From: Oehlia diaphana
Taxonomy: Eukaryota; Glomeromycota; Glomeromycetes; Glomerales; Glomeraceae
Assembly (NCBI GenBank): GCA_003833135.1
Contig: QZLH01000672.1
Location: forward strand, 1 to 59,661
Length of the DNA: 59,661 bases
Reading direction: 5' to 3'
Made by a program: the position numbers and the translations under genes
The notes under the pieces: generated by a model
Told to the model about the DNA's origin: nothing
Databases searched by the model: none
Seen by the model: only the letters and a program-made list of their open reading frames with translations
Shown: positions 33,721 through 46,238 of the stretch, piece by piece
How the letters are laid out: every line of letters begins with the position of its first letter
Position numbering within the stretch: the first letter of the stretch is position 1

Positions 33721-36700
33721 TGTAATAGAATATTGATTTTTTTTTTTTTTTTTACTTGATAAAACTCAAGAAAGGATACTGTTTAAATAACGAATCATTA
33801 CGGTTTTTTTTAAATAAATTATTATAAAAAATCATAAATATCTTTTAATCTTCATAACCTTAATAATAAAAGTCATTTAGTGAGTCAGCCTGCATATCAT
33901 TTGTACCAACCTTGTTGATTGTACCATCTCGTTTTGTATTGGTTATCGTTTATATCGTGAAATCGAATTCAGAAACAATGAAACACCTTTTCAATGATCA
34001 CACAAAATAAAGATAATAAAAATATAACTTTAAAAACAATAATTTATTGTAATATTTAATAATTAATTATCTAAGGGGATCACTTAATTTTAAGTTGGAT
34101 ATGGTTTTACGCACCCGTTTATGTACATTGAGAGGTTATTATTATTATTATTATTTATATAATAAATTTTATTGTTTTTTTTTTTTTGTAAGATAATGCG
34201 TAGTATGCGATTATGCGTAGTATAGTAGTATACGTGGTATGCAAAAAAATGTAATCAAAAAAAAAAATTATTGGATTAAAATGAATGAAGTAAAAAGTAG
34301 TAATATATTGTACAAATTGTAATTGCGGTTGACAAATAATTTAGGAATACTGTAAGATAATACTTGTTTCTTGTACGAGCGGATATATTGAATAATCTCT
34401 TTTTAGAAATATTTTCTTGGAATAATTAATATTAATTAATTAATTAATTTTTAAAGATACAAAAGGCATTGTTTCTCAAGTACCCACGACTTTTTAGTAG
34501 ATTTTATTCGAATAATTGTGTTTTCCATTTAAGCAATCTCCGAAGCATCAAAATTTTAAAATTCGACATGTAACGCGTTTCTTGTTTTTACATCTCTATT
34601 ACATAGTATTACAAGTATTACAAGTATTACATCATTTTTCTTTTACACTCCAATTTTTAAATTTAGTTTATCTTTCTTTTGTTTCTTTTTGTTGGCCAAA
34701 AAAAAAAGTTCAATAAAAATGGTTTAAATTATTCTAATTATATAAAGTAAGAATCCAGATTTCTCATTCTACATGAACTTGATGCTTCTACTAAAAAAAA
34801 TCGTCCAAAGAGAGATTGAGCAAAATATTGGGGAAATTTGTGTTACAAAAATTAAATATTCTATGATTCGTTAGAAAAAAAAAGAGAGATTCGCCAATCA
34901 TCTGTTGGTAAGGTTTGGTGAGCACGTGCAACCAATCATGTTCTTTATAAATCGTGTAAGTACACCCCTTAAAATATTAGCTATACCTTTATATTGTTTT
35001 AGTAATTAAATACCATAAATGGAATTCAGAAATACTTTACAAAATTTCGCTGTAGTCCTTTATTAAATTAATTGGTCATTAAGAATTAAATTTCTTCTTT
35101 TTTATATTTCAAGTTGACATGATTTTACGTTATAAAAATAAAGACGGAAAATTTATTTTAAAAAAGCCGAATATTTCCCCTGAAATATATATATTTATAT
35201 ATAATATATAATATAATAATAGATATTATATATATTGTAATTTTTTTAGTATTCTTTCACAAATATATTGTCTTTAAAATATTTGTAACAAATCAAAAAA
35301 TTATTCCACTATTAAATATTAAGCAAAATTATTATTATTAAAAATTGAACAAAATATTAAGGGGTGATATGCAATAAGAATTTTATTAGATTTTATTGGT
35401 TCCCATCGCAAGGTATATTGACCTTTGTGAAACTTAATATGACTCCTAAAAATATATTTAGTATTTAACAATATTACTGAAAAAAAAATAAACAATATAA
35501 TAAGTTATTTCGGATTAACTAGAAATATAAAAGGCTGTGCATATATTTTAATATAATTGAGCCTCGATTGGTTTAAATATGGAAGCACAATATTAATACT
35601 TTACATTAACATAGAATTACAACGTAAATAGAAAACTTAATACTTTACGGTATTTATGTTATTTCCCAAAACCGTTAATGATGTAAAGGTTTCCTGATGA
35701 TATTATTTCATTACTAGACTTGGAGTGATCAAAATAATCTGACGGCGAGATTGTTGTATAAAGAATCAAAAATCTTTAATTAAATAAATCTTATAAAAAT
35801 TTGTTAACAAGAAACTCAAAAAAAAATCGATATATCAATAAAATCAAGATTACAAGATAAGAAAGATTAGACTAAAAACAAATAGGTTAATCAATCCATC
35901 AGAATTTTTTATTTGTTACATCAATAAGCCTTAATTTAATGAACTTAATCAACTTAATCAGTGATCATATGAAAATTTTACACCAATAAGCCATATGCCC
36001 ATATGACAGTAGCACTTGACCTAGCAAACAAATAAACAGTGTTATTGTTTCCAGTTATAGTAATAACATATAAGATCTTTATATTACTAGTACAAATATT
36101 TCGGCATTTTTTACTTTAATAATATTTTCAAATATCCCGACGTGAACATTCTTCAATTTGCATGTTATATTTTTCAATACAAAAAAAAATAGTATTACAA
36201 AATATTTAATTTCAAATAAGATCATCTTGTTCTACATTTACGGCAAACCCGATTGATGGTTCTGGATACAATGAAACCGTGTAGGGTATACTATTATAAG
36301 ACTAGCTCTTTTATTCATGGGTACATATCCGTTGTCCGAATCCGTCCGATAAACAATAGGATCTTCTAAAGTGGTGCTTCTGTAATAACAGGCGCTTTGC
36401 CACATATAAATATTAAAGCCAAGCCACAGTTACAAATTGCGGATTTTTCAGGCGCAAACATCCGACGACAATTATAAAATATGCTTACGTCAACTTATAA
36501 TACACTAATATTGTTAGTACAATTATTAATTATTAAATTTCTTTCGGTTAAATTAATTCCGATAAAAAATGCGCATTTCTGACGTAAATTTATACCCTGT
36601 GGCTTGATATGCATCCGATCTCATGGATGACCGTTCGTCCTCCTAAATTCTTATTAGAAATTTTTTTCATAAAAGCTACTATGCTTTTTCTATTTGCTCC

Positions 36701-37325
36701 CTTAAAATATTTAGTGCGATGTTTTTTCTTTACAAAAATATGAAAGAAAAACTTTTAGCAACAAGTACTCAATACCGAAACGTCCTTAAAAAGATAATTA
36801 ACCATGTCAAACAAATAAAGATTTTTATGCATCTCTTCTGATAATCTTTGAAAATCTCAGAAAAAGGAATTAACAGTTTACAACGTACTTTACTTGAAGC
36901 ATTACTTTTATTATTAATGTATTAAAATTGGTGATGACAAAGGTGATAATAATATTAAAGATGTTAGACATAAATAAATTCTTCGAACAAGGAGAAAAAT
37001 GAGAAATGAGATAAAACTAAAAGAAGAAAATGGATTTTCCCATAATGGTAGTCCCCTATCGGCCGTTTTAACATTAGTTCCATAAGAAAGATTATTTTCA
37101 GATTTAAATAAATTTAAGATAGAACTTTTTTTTGACTATTCTCAGTAGAGGATTTGGCCGAAAGCGTTAGTTACAACATTACGACTTAATTTCCTTTACA
37201 TCCACCATATCCACCTTCTTAAAATGTCACCCGTCGTAACAATTCTCCTTCGTAGAGTCAGGTATCGCTTCTTGAAAATAATCGGAAATTTGTCGTGGTG
37301 ACGATTATTATCACATGAACATCGT
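33721..37325. other. Long AT-rich spacer with one possible relic
   Basis: The minus strand at about 36385-36240 can be read EDPIVYRTDSDNGYVPMNKR, preceded in another frame by ICGKAPVITEAPL, so an unrecognised gene may have decayed here. Small repeats include GCGTAGTATGCGATTATGCG (34200-34230) and AGTATTACAAGTATTAC (34605-34635). One CACGTG lies at 34923-34928. Other open frames look accidental. Confidence 0.4.
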
Positions 37326-37330
37326 GTAAA

Positions 37331-37505
37331 TCTTCATCGTATATGATGTTGTTGACGATAAAGAATCTTCATCGTATATGATGTTGTTGACGATAAAGAT
37401 TCTTCATCGTATCTATTGTTGACGATGAAGATTCTTCATCGTATAAATTGTTGACGATGAAGATTCTTCATCGTATCTATTATTGATGATGAAGATTCTT
37501 CATCG
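37331..37505. repeat. Hairpin minisatellite, six units of 35/35/32/32/32 bp
   Basis: TCTTCATCG starts at 37331, 37366, 37401, 37433, 37465 and 37497. In the 32-bp units CTTCATCGT pairs with ACGATGAAG within the unit, and GATGAAGATTCTTCATC spans each unit junction as a second, competing palindrome. The last unit is cut. The minus strand is open across it and would read DEESSSSIIDT-like sequence after a run MRRLDLTSIWPSW, but no family is recognised. Confidence 0.85.
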
Positions 37506-37519
37506 AGATTAGAAATCCA

Positions 37520-38680
37520 CGATGGCCAGATAGATGTTAGATCCAGTCTCCTCATAATAATAATAATATATTGTATAAATAATAATAAAATTATAGATTG
37601 TTTTTCAAATATTTGGTATAGTAAAAATAGCCGAAGCTTATTTTTTGATTTCATTTTAAATTAATAATTAAAAATGTCAAATAAAAGATAGGGGTTTGAT
37701 ATATTAAAGATATTACAATTTTTATTTCTTACTTCAATATTTACGTGAACCCTATTTATATTTTCTTTTTTTGTCCTTCGTTTGATGCATTACATATTAA
37801 TTGGTATAATTAATTCCTAAAAAAAAAAGTTAATTGCATCCAAAAACGTTTAACGTTCTTTTAGATTTAATAGAGGAGTCGGGTAATCAAATATCAGATA
37901 TTATTTTCATATTCAAAATCACTAATGTATCGCAAATGTTATTTTTAGATTTTCGATGGAATATGTATGAAACTAAATTAAGAAATTTAATTAAATTAGT
38001 TTACTATTGTCTTATTATTAGAATAATCAATTAGAAAAATTTATACGTAAGAAAAAATAATAGAAGAATCTATGTGAACGTTTTAAACCTGGATAATCAT
38101 GATAATAAAATTTTTAATATTGTTTTAACATATATCTATCCGCGCGATGATAATATTATTTAATTAAATTACAATATAAATTATTTTATAAAATAGAATT
38201 TTTAATTGTTACATTTAGAAGATTCTACGAATTTTTTTAATTTATTCATTTTATGTGATTCGTTTGTATAAAATTAAAATAATTTATGCGCGTTATCAAG
38301 TTGAAATCTTTGTAAACAATTTAATAATATATTATATATATTACACAAAATATAAAATATATGAATTCTATAAATTAAGTAATGACTTTCTGAAAAAGCA
38401 ATACAAAAGAAGTTTGATGAGAATTTTTTAACAAAATGGAATAATTAAAAAAAAAAATTTTATTTTTATCATGAAACACTAAAGAACTGCATGCGTTTCA
38501 CAAGATGTCAATATCTAATTCATCAAACATTTAGAACTCCTTTTTTAGTTTAGAATGAAGTTTAATTCATTCGTTAAACGGATTTAGCATTACGGCATTT
38601 CCGATCGCCAATTCTATCTTTTTTTTTTCAGTCCAAATAATTTATATATGGCTTTTATATATATTTATTACACAAACCCT
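37520..38680. other. AT-rich spacer, no gene recognised
   Basis: Short open frames (37436-37654 -, 37834-38034 +) lack family features. The sequence is otherwise low in complexity. Confidence 0.4.
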
Positions 38681-38684
38681 GTAA

Positions 38685-38830
38685 AAAAAAGTCGATCCGT
38701 TTTTATATTCCGTATTTTTCCGTAAAAGGCCCGGAATTTATCGAATTATTTACATTTTCCGTGAATGGTTCCGTGAAAGGCTCATTTTTACGGAATTTTT
38801 ACAGAAATAACGGATAAAATTTTTTATAAG
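38685..38830. repeat. CCGTAAAA / TTTTACGGA word cluster
   Basis: The words TTCCGT, CCGTAAAA, CCGTGAA and ACGGAA occur about eight times in both orientations over 140 bp, a density far above the surroundings. This is another example of the single-word arrays described in the findings. Confidence 0.55.
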
Positions 38831-40010
38831 GAAGAATTAAAGTCTATTTAATATATTTTAAATATTGTTCTTAATAAACAATCAATTTTATTAATTACAA
38901 TAATATTTTTAAGTTCAAATATATTTTAATTATAAAATCGTAGCGCGTTCCCTAATTATGTTACACACACCGTTGTTCCCAAATTTGTAAATCATTTGGT
39001 CTTGATTTGTTTCAAATTGTGCCATTCAATCCAAATTTGAATTTCAATCCGATTTTTTCGATTTATTTTTAGTCGCGAAACAAATATAATTTGACTTATT
39101 AATAAATCTGGTCCAATCAAATCATAAGGAAATTTCATAGTATAATTAAAATATATCCTGGAATTACTATACGCTAAAATTCGTTCGATTTTTAAGATTA
39201 AATAATAAGAATTTTAACAATTAACAATTAACAATTAAAAACTTTTAAAGCGAATATCAAAAGAAATTTAGATCATAACCGATGAATTCACTTCAATAAA
39301 CGTGTACATATTCAATTTTATTTTTTTAATTCTCTAACACTATTTTCTTTTTTTTCAAAACGTTTAAATGGTGTTTCATTAGTGGCTCCAACCACTCTTT
39401 TGTCAGCCAAATAAAAAAATGGTGTTTCATTGCTCCAACCATTCTTTGTCAGCCAAATAATTAACAAATATTGTTCTACCAAGTTTACAATTGAAACATT
39501 AATTAATCAATGCGTTCAAGTTGAAACATTAACCAATGCGTTACAAAAAAAAAAATTGTAGGTTAAATTTCTAATTTTAAAATACTTATGTTGAAACTTT
39601 ACTTTTTTTAATATTTACCAATCATTTAATTTATTAAAAAAAAAAATATGGAGAACAAAAATTCTATTTACTAACTACTAATTCGAAAAACATCTATAAA
39701 ATGACGATGATTTGAAGCCTTTTATTTGAATTTATTTTTTATTAAAAGATTAAATATCAAAAATATCCCTTCAATTAATTAATTTTTTCACAAATAATTA
39801 ATTATCTTTATAATAACAATTATTATTTCATTGATTCATTATTCTTAAATGAATATTTTTATAATAACAATTATTGATTCATTCTTCTTGAATGAATATC
39901 TTATAAAAATCATTAATTTACAAATGCCTCAATCTTAAAAATTAAAGAGTCCCGTCAGTAAAAATCTAGAACCAACAGGCGGTTGCACAGTCCTTTATAC
40001 ATGTGCAAAA
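38831..40010. other. Spacer with small direct repeats
   Basis: GGTGTTTCATTAGTGGCTCC and the following CAACCACTCTTTTGTCAGCC recur in shortened form at 39421-39460. A second pair, TTGATTCATTCTTCTTGAAT and relatives, lies at 39815-39905. No gene is seen. Confidence 0.5.
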
Positions 40011-40017
40011 GTTCATT

Positions 40018-40275
40018 CATTTGTGATAAAGAAAATTCTAAAACTTTATCACAAATGTAGAAAAAAGAAGCAGATACGATTTATTCGGCTTTATCAACAT
40101 TCGAGCCTTGCAAAGGTCATTCATTTGTGATAAAGAAAATTCTAAAACTTTATCACAAATGTGAAAAAAAGAAGCAGATACGATTTGTTCTGCTTTATCA
40201 AAAGACCATAGCATTCGAGCCTTGCAAAGGTCATTCATTTGTGATAAAGAAAATTCTAAAACTTTATCACAAATG
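40018..40275. repeat. Three tandem units with identical 14-bp-stem hairpins
   Basis: The hairpins at 40018-40057, 40122-40161 and 40236-40275 are identical over all 40 bases: a 14-bp perfect stem (CATTTGTGATAAAG with CTTTATCACAAATG) and a 12-base loop (AAAATTCTAAAA). The unit spacing is 104 and 114 bp. The sequence after each hairpin (AAAAAAGAAGCAGATACGAT) is also conserved. The overlapping open frames on both strands are translations of the repeat. Confidence 0.9.
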
Positions 40276-40397
40276 TGGAAAAAAGAAGCAGATACGATTT
40301 ATTCGACTTTATAAAAAATGATGACCATAGCATTACAAGGAGGTTTATACGAAGCTGAAACCATGGGATCAGCGGGTCGTGTTTCAATGCCCTTAAA

Positions 40398-40745
40398 CTT
40401 AGACTCAAGATACTCATTATGCCCTTTTTAGATGTCACATTATTTATTTAATTATGATTTTTAAAAGTATTAAATAGAAGTGCAGGAAATTCATTTTGTT
40501 TATTTTAAATCAGAAATCAGAATAGTAAAAATACTTATGTTCAAGATACTCAATATACTCAATATACTCTTTATAGATGATACGTTATTTATTTATTAGA
40601 TAGAACTAAATTTCATTTTATTTAAATCAAAATATTTTAAATCAGAATAGTGAAAATGCTTATGCTCAAGATACTCAATATACTCAATATAACACAATAT
40701 CTACTCTTTATAGATGATACGTTATTTATCTATTAAAAGTATTAA
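40398..40745. repeat. Three direct units of 120-140 bp
   Basis: CTCAAGATACTC followed by AATATACTC, TTTTTAGATG or TTATAGATGATACGTTATTT and AAATCAGAATAGT recurs from about 40398, 40538 and 40660. The second and third units agree best. Confidence 0.7.
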
Positions 40746-42130
40746 ATAAAAGTAAATTCCAATTAAATAATTACAGTACTTTCTAAAGGAAATTATTTTT
40801 ATAAATGTACCGTTCAGAGGTGACCATATATATATTTATTATTAAATAAATTGTTGAATGAGATTGTTGTCACATTAATAACTTTTCTGTATAAAAATAA
40901 TAATTATAGAAGATGTAAATTCAAATTTTTGAAAACCTAATCCATATTATTTTTTTCAAAAATTACACATGACATTCTTAAATTTACTAAAAATTAAATT
41001 GTTAATTTCTTTTTCTAATAGTTTTTACTGCGCCTAGAATTCTTAACTTCTCTTTCGATTGAAAGTTACGCTATACTTTAGTCCAAACTTGTGTAATAAC
41101 AATATCCCTAGCTATTTATTTTCAGCTCTGCAACATAACGGACGGATTCTGACGAGTGAAGGTCATCATCTTGTCTACCTGTCTTTTATTCAATTTCTCC
41201 ATATGTTATTATTCTGCATTTCTAACATTTTAATTTAAATTCCTAATCTTTCTCAATAATCAGAAGGTCAAGATTATTTCATTTTTTATTATAATGATTT
41301 CGGAAGAAAAATAATATATGGTATAAACTTTCATAAAGAACACTCTAAATTTCATCCTCTTAATCCACTAGTACGCAATTTGTCCTATTCATATTCTTTG
41401 CTAAACAGTAATCTTCTCCATATTTTTGAGTTGCCTTTTAACACTCATCCTCTTCTCACTCAGATCTATATACGATTAAAGATAATAATGATATGGTTTA
41501 ACATTTTTCTTTTATCTTCATCATTTCGGGTAACAGTCTTTCTATTTTTCCTACGAAAGTGGTAACGTTGCATGCAATCCACAGTATAGACTTTTGTAGA
41601 AAATTTTCAGGTTAAAGGCAATCAGCGCTTTTGTGAACGCATATTCTGCTAGATCGTGTCGCCCCTGCCATCAAGAATTCTACTAATCTTTTTTATTTGA
41701 TGTTGTAAATCGAAAAATCCTATGAAAGCTGATCGAAGTTCAATAGCTTCGTTGGCTTTATTCTCCTTAAGCGCCATGATCATTTTCCTGAAGGTATTTC
41801 GTAACGATCTGGTGGCTCATCGGATTACGTTGGGTTACATGAGGTTAAAAACAACTGCATCAGTATCCAAAAAAAGAACAAACCATGTTTATTAATAAAT
41901 TACTTTTTTTAAAAATAAGTAAATAGGAAATAAATTAAATATAATAATATACATCATTTTTTAAATGTTAGTGCCCATTTCTTACCAAGCGATGCGGTGG
42001 CGGACTCTAAAATACCATCCATTTTTTTTTTAAAAAAAAAAAATAAAAATAAAAAAAAAATATTTCACGTCTTGAATTTTTGACATAAACTCATATTTGC
42101 ATGAACTCCAATATAAACGGGAAGTAGACC
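40746..42130. other. Spacer, no gene recognised
   Basis: Composition is slightly richer in GC than the neighbours (41050-41900), but no frame on either strand gives family motifs. One TACTGCGCC motif is present near 41027. Confidence 0.4.
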
Positions 42131-44567
42131 CTTTGATGATTTTGAGAAAGTACGCATCGTAATTAAGCGTTCTTAAGGGTTTGAATTTTCTTCAATATGT
42201 TATGAATTATCCTCCCCTCTTTCTATAGCCTTTAATAGCTTCGATGTGCTTTTGGTATGTGAATTAAATAAAATATTATCTTGATCGAAAGGCAAAGAAT
42301 GGAGTGGTAAAAGTAAAGGAAGAAAAAGGGATGACAAAGGTGAAGGGCGGAGAAAGAAGAGGTAAATTTGACCTATTCCTATTTTCTTGAAATAACAAAT
42401 GGGCTTATCTGATATAAATGGATTCTGGTTAGAAGTAAACATTCACAGTGAAAGAAGATACAGAGAATTAGTTGTGTTTGGGCCTTGACAATATTATCAG
42501 CGAAATAATAGCATATCTATCAGAAGGTTACTATCTATGCATAGTACTGCATCTGAAATAAAGGATTGTTCTTTTTTCCTAGTATCATTTGCGGAAGCTT
42601 CCAGTATAGACCATCCTCTAAGATGAAATGGACTAAAAATTGGGAATTACATATAATCAGGTCTTAAAAAATAGATATTAGGTCCGTATATCCAAGTTAT
42701 TCATAGACATGTATCCATAATCTTAAATTCAATATTCATGTAAAAATAAGTCCGGTTAAAGAAAAAATTGAACGGATATTCTGTATCCATGTCATCCATG
42801 TATAACACGGTAATACGGATAACACGTATTATCCAAGTCGCTCCAGTTTCCAAAAGTAAAAATAAAAAAATATTAAATAGTATTGTCGATCTTAAAAATA
42901 ATTCCTCCTCCATTTACCTAAAAGTCCGTTCCCAAAATCAAAACTCCAAAGCGTTGCAATTCTATCTTATCTCTAAAGCCTGCGCTTCATATTCTCTATT
43001 GTCTCCTTTGAAGTTTTTAAGAAAGTACGCATCGTAATTAAGCGTTCTTAAGGTTTTGCATTTTCTTTGATATGTTATGAATTATTCCCTCCCCTTTTCT
43101 ATAGCCTTTAATAGTTTCGATGTGTTTTTGGTATGTGAATTAAATAAAATATTATCTTGATCGAAGGGCAAAAAATGGAGTGATAAAGGTAAGGAAGGGG
43201 TAGAAAAAAAAGGAATAACAAAGGCGAAGGTGCAGAGAAAGAAGAGGTAAATTTGACCTATTCCTATTTTCTTAAAATAACAAATGGGCTTATCTGATAT
43301 AAATGGAATCTAGTTAGAAGTGAACATTCACATAGTGAAAGAATACAGATTATTAGTTGTGGTTAAGCCTTGGCAATATTACCAGTCCTCGACCATAAAG
43401 GATTGTTCTTTTTTTCCCAGTATAGGCCATCCTCTATTATGAAACGGACTAAGAATTGGGAATTACATACAATCAGGTCTTAAAAGAGTAGGGTTTAGAT
43501 CCGTATATCCAAGTTATTCATAGACATGTATCCATCATAATCTAAATTCAATATCCCGTAATCCATGTATAAATTAAGCCTGGTTAAAGAAAAAATTGAA
43601 CGGATATTTTGTATCCATGTTATTCATGTATAGCACAGTAATACGGATAATACGTATTATCCAAGTCGCTCCAGCTTCTAAAAGCAAAAATAAAAAAATA
43701 TTAAAAGTATTGTCAATCTTAAAAATAACTCCTTCCCTATTTACCTAAAAGTCCTTTCCCAGAATCCAAACTTCAAAGTGTTGTTATCTCTAAAGCCTGC
43801 GCTTCATATTCTCTATTGTCTCCTTTGAAGTTTTTGAGGAAGTACGCATTGTAATTAAGCGTTCTTAAGGTTTTGCATTTTCTTTAATATGTTATGAATT
43901 CCCTTTTCTATAGCCTTTAATAGTTTCGATGCGTTTTTGGTATGTGAATATTATCTTGATCGATGGAGTGATGAAAGTAAAGGAAGGGGTAGAAAAAAAA
44001 AAGGAATGACAAAGGTGAAGGTGTGGAGAAAGAAGAGGTAAATTTGATCTATTCCTATTTTCTTAAATAACAAATGAGTTGTGGTTGGGCCTTGACAATA
44101 TTACCAGCCCTCAACTATCGAAATCATAGCATATCTATCAGAAAGCTACCATCATATGAATAGTGCTGCATCTGAAATAAAGGATTGTTCTTTTTTCCTA
44201 GTATCATCTGCGAAAGCTCCCAATATAGGCCAATCCTCTAAGATAATATAAACTAAAATTTGGGAATTACATACAGCCAGGTCTTAAAAGAGTAGAATTT
44301 AGATCCAAGTTATTCATAGATATGTATCCATAATCTAAATTCAATATCCATGTAAAATTAAGTCTGGTTAAAGAATAAATTGAACGGATATCTGTATCTA
44401 TGTTATCCATGTATGACACGGTAATACGGATAACACGTATTATCCAATTTCTAAAGGCAAAAATAAAAAATATTAATTAGCGTTATACAATCTTAATAAC
44501 TCCCCCCCTATTTACCTTTACCTAAAAGTCCGTTCCCAAAATCCAAACTCCAAAGTGTTGCAGTAAA
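42131..44567. repeat. Three tandem copies of a 0.75-0.87 kb unit
   Basis: Units start with AAGTACGCATCGTAATTAAG context near 42131, 43006 and 43823 and end with CCAAACTCCAAAGTGTTG-like sequence. The third is shorter because of several internal deletions. Each contains a GGTAATACGGATAACACGTA segment, itself part of an imperfect palindrome, and a purine-rich GAAGGGGTAGAAAAAAAAGG stretch. Minus-strand frames in the first unit (42200-42442 and 42701-42913) are not kept open in the others, so the duplicated unit is not evidently coding. Confidence 0.85.
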
Positions 44568-46238
44568 GTTTTAAAAATCCCGTACATGAAATATAATATA
44601 TTTTAAAATGTCAAATTTGGCCTCCGAGAAATTATTTGAGATATTTCTTCTTACTTTTTTTATTTATTTTTCTTGCGTTTTCGTAAATTATGTAAAATGT
44701 TTTTTTAAGCAAAAATTTCATTGTGTTACTAGGTGCGTCTATTAAAAGATTATCCACGGATCATCTCTACAGATGTCAAAATAACAAAGGCCACGTGCGT
44801 GTTCCCGTCTTCCCGATATATATTAGAATTTTAATTAATGCACTATTAATTGACAATTTTGTAAAAGATGCTTATTTTTCAGTTTTATCTGCTTTTATCA
44901 ATTCGTTTACATATTGCATTTCACAAAGATCCACTATCATATTGTTTAATTATTACTTTTAAATACCTTCCTTTTAATGGATCTGGACTTCGTTAGAATT
45001 AATCTAGGCGTTTTGCTATGATTGGTAGTATTAATGAAGCATTTCACTAATTAATTATTTTTTCTTTTTTTTTTCATAATGATGAAACCAGAAACTTTGT
45101 ATAATCTTTAATAGATTATGACAAGATATTATCAACGAAAAAAGGACAAACAAGTGAAGAAAAAGAAAGATGGTCTCCTACGCAAAATTTTCATACTATG
45201 CTCTTTGGGAAGATCGATCTTAGTCTACACATTGACTAGCTTTTATCACCATCAAAAAACTCCAAGGTCACTTTAATGGATAACTCTATGGATCGAGAGA
45301 GAAGCAAGCATAAAGTATGACAAAAATCATCTTGTAGATGCGCATACTGCACTTTGTTCAAAATTTTATAGAGGAATAATACAATTATTTTATTATTAAA
45401 ACATAATATTGGTGTGTTTTTATAATTTCCATCATTCTTCTTTTCAATATTCAATTATTCACATCATAATATTTGAATGATTCATAAATAACAAAAAAAT
45501 TTAAATTATGTAATTTATAAATAAACTATGAAATGAGTGGAGGAATAATACTATAACACCTCGTATTGCACTAATAAATATTATCAAATACTATTTCATA
45601 TTTTCAACCAGTAATCCAAAGAGGTACTAACACAGAATCTCTTGCTGCCATGTTCATCTCCAAGCGTGAACTGATGGTTATACACTGTTCAATTTCGATG
45701 TACGCTTTTGCTAGTTTTTGGATGTATGGTATCGGTGGATGGATTTTGACATGATCATGGATTAAATGATTAGGGTTAACTGATATAGTATAATCTTATA
45801 GCTTCATATTTCTAAATATCAATTAGATTAATCGGTAAACTTTAATATTATCATTACGATTTCTTTCATTCTATAGGCAATCTGTCAATTTAGACTAGAA
45901 TATTAATTCGGGGTCTTCGATCTCTAGCTAAATTATTGTATGCGAGTAATTGCCTGAAGCGACCTTTTATATTATAATAAAATCTATCGCAACTTGATGT
46001 TTTTTTTAAAATAGGAAATTCATTAAGGAAATTCATTAATGAATTTCTATAGTGAATTTTATATTAAACTGAAGCGGTCGGTCAACTGATAATTTATGAT
46101 CAAATTTTTTTCAGATTTTTCAGAGAATATTATAATCGAGGGGAGATAATTACGGTAGAGAAAATGAAGATGTTAAATATAAGGAAAAGATTGTAAAATA
46201 CATCTCATCATCATTTTCTTTGACTTAAATCCAATTTA
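44568..46238. other. Spacer, no gene recognised
   Basis: Open frames at 44723-44962 (+) and 45236-45454 (-) show no family features. A 20-bp perfect palindrome, GAAATTCATTAATGAATTTC, is at 46028-46047, and one CACGTG is at 44792-44797. Confidence 0.4.

Noticed and set aside
37331..37505. CRISPR-like array
   Set aside because: Units of 32-35 bp are repeated in full without unique spacers and the organism is eukaryotic; it is a minisatellite.
40038..40438. Overlapping frames on both strands over the hairpin array
   Set aside because: The reading frames follow the repeat period, and the same peptide reappears in each unit; they are repeat translations.
42200..43037. Minus and plus strand frames of 70-89 codons in the first tandem unit
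   Set aside because: The other two units carry stops and indels at matching positions, so there is no sign of protein-level conservation.
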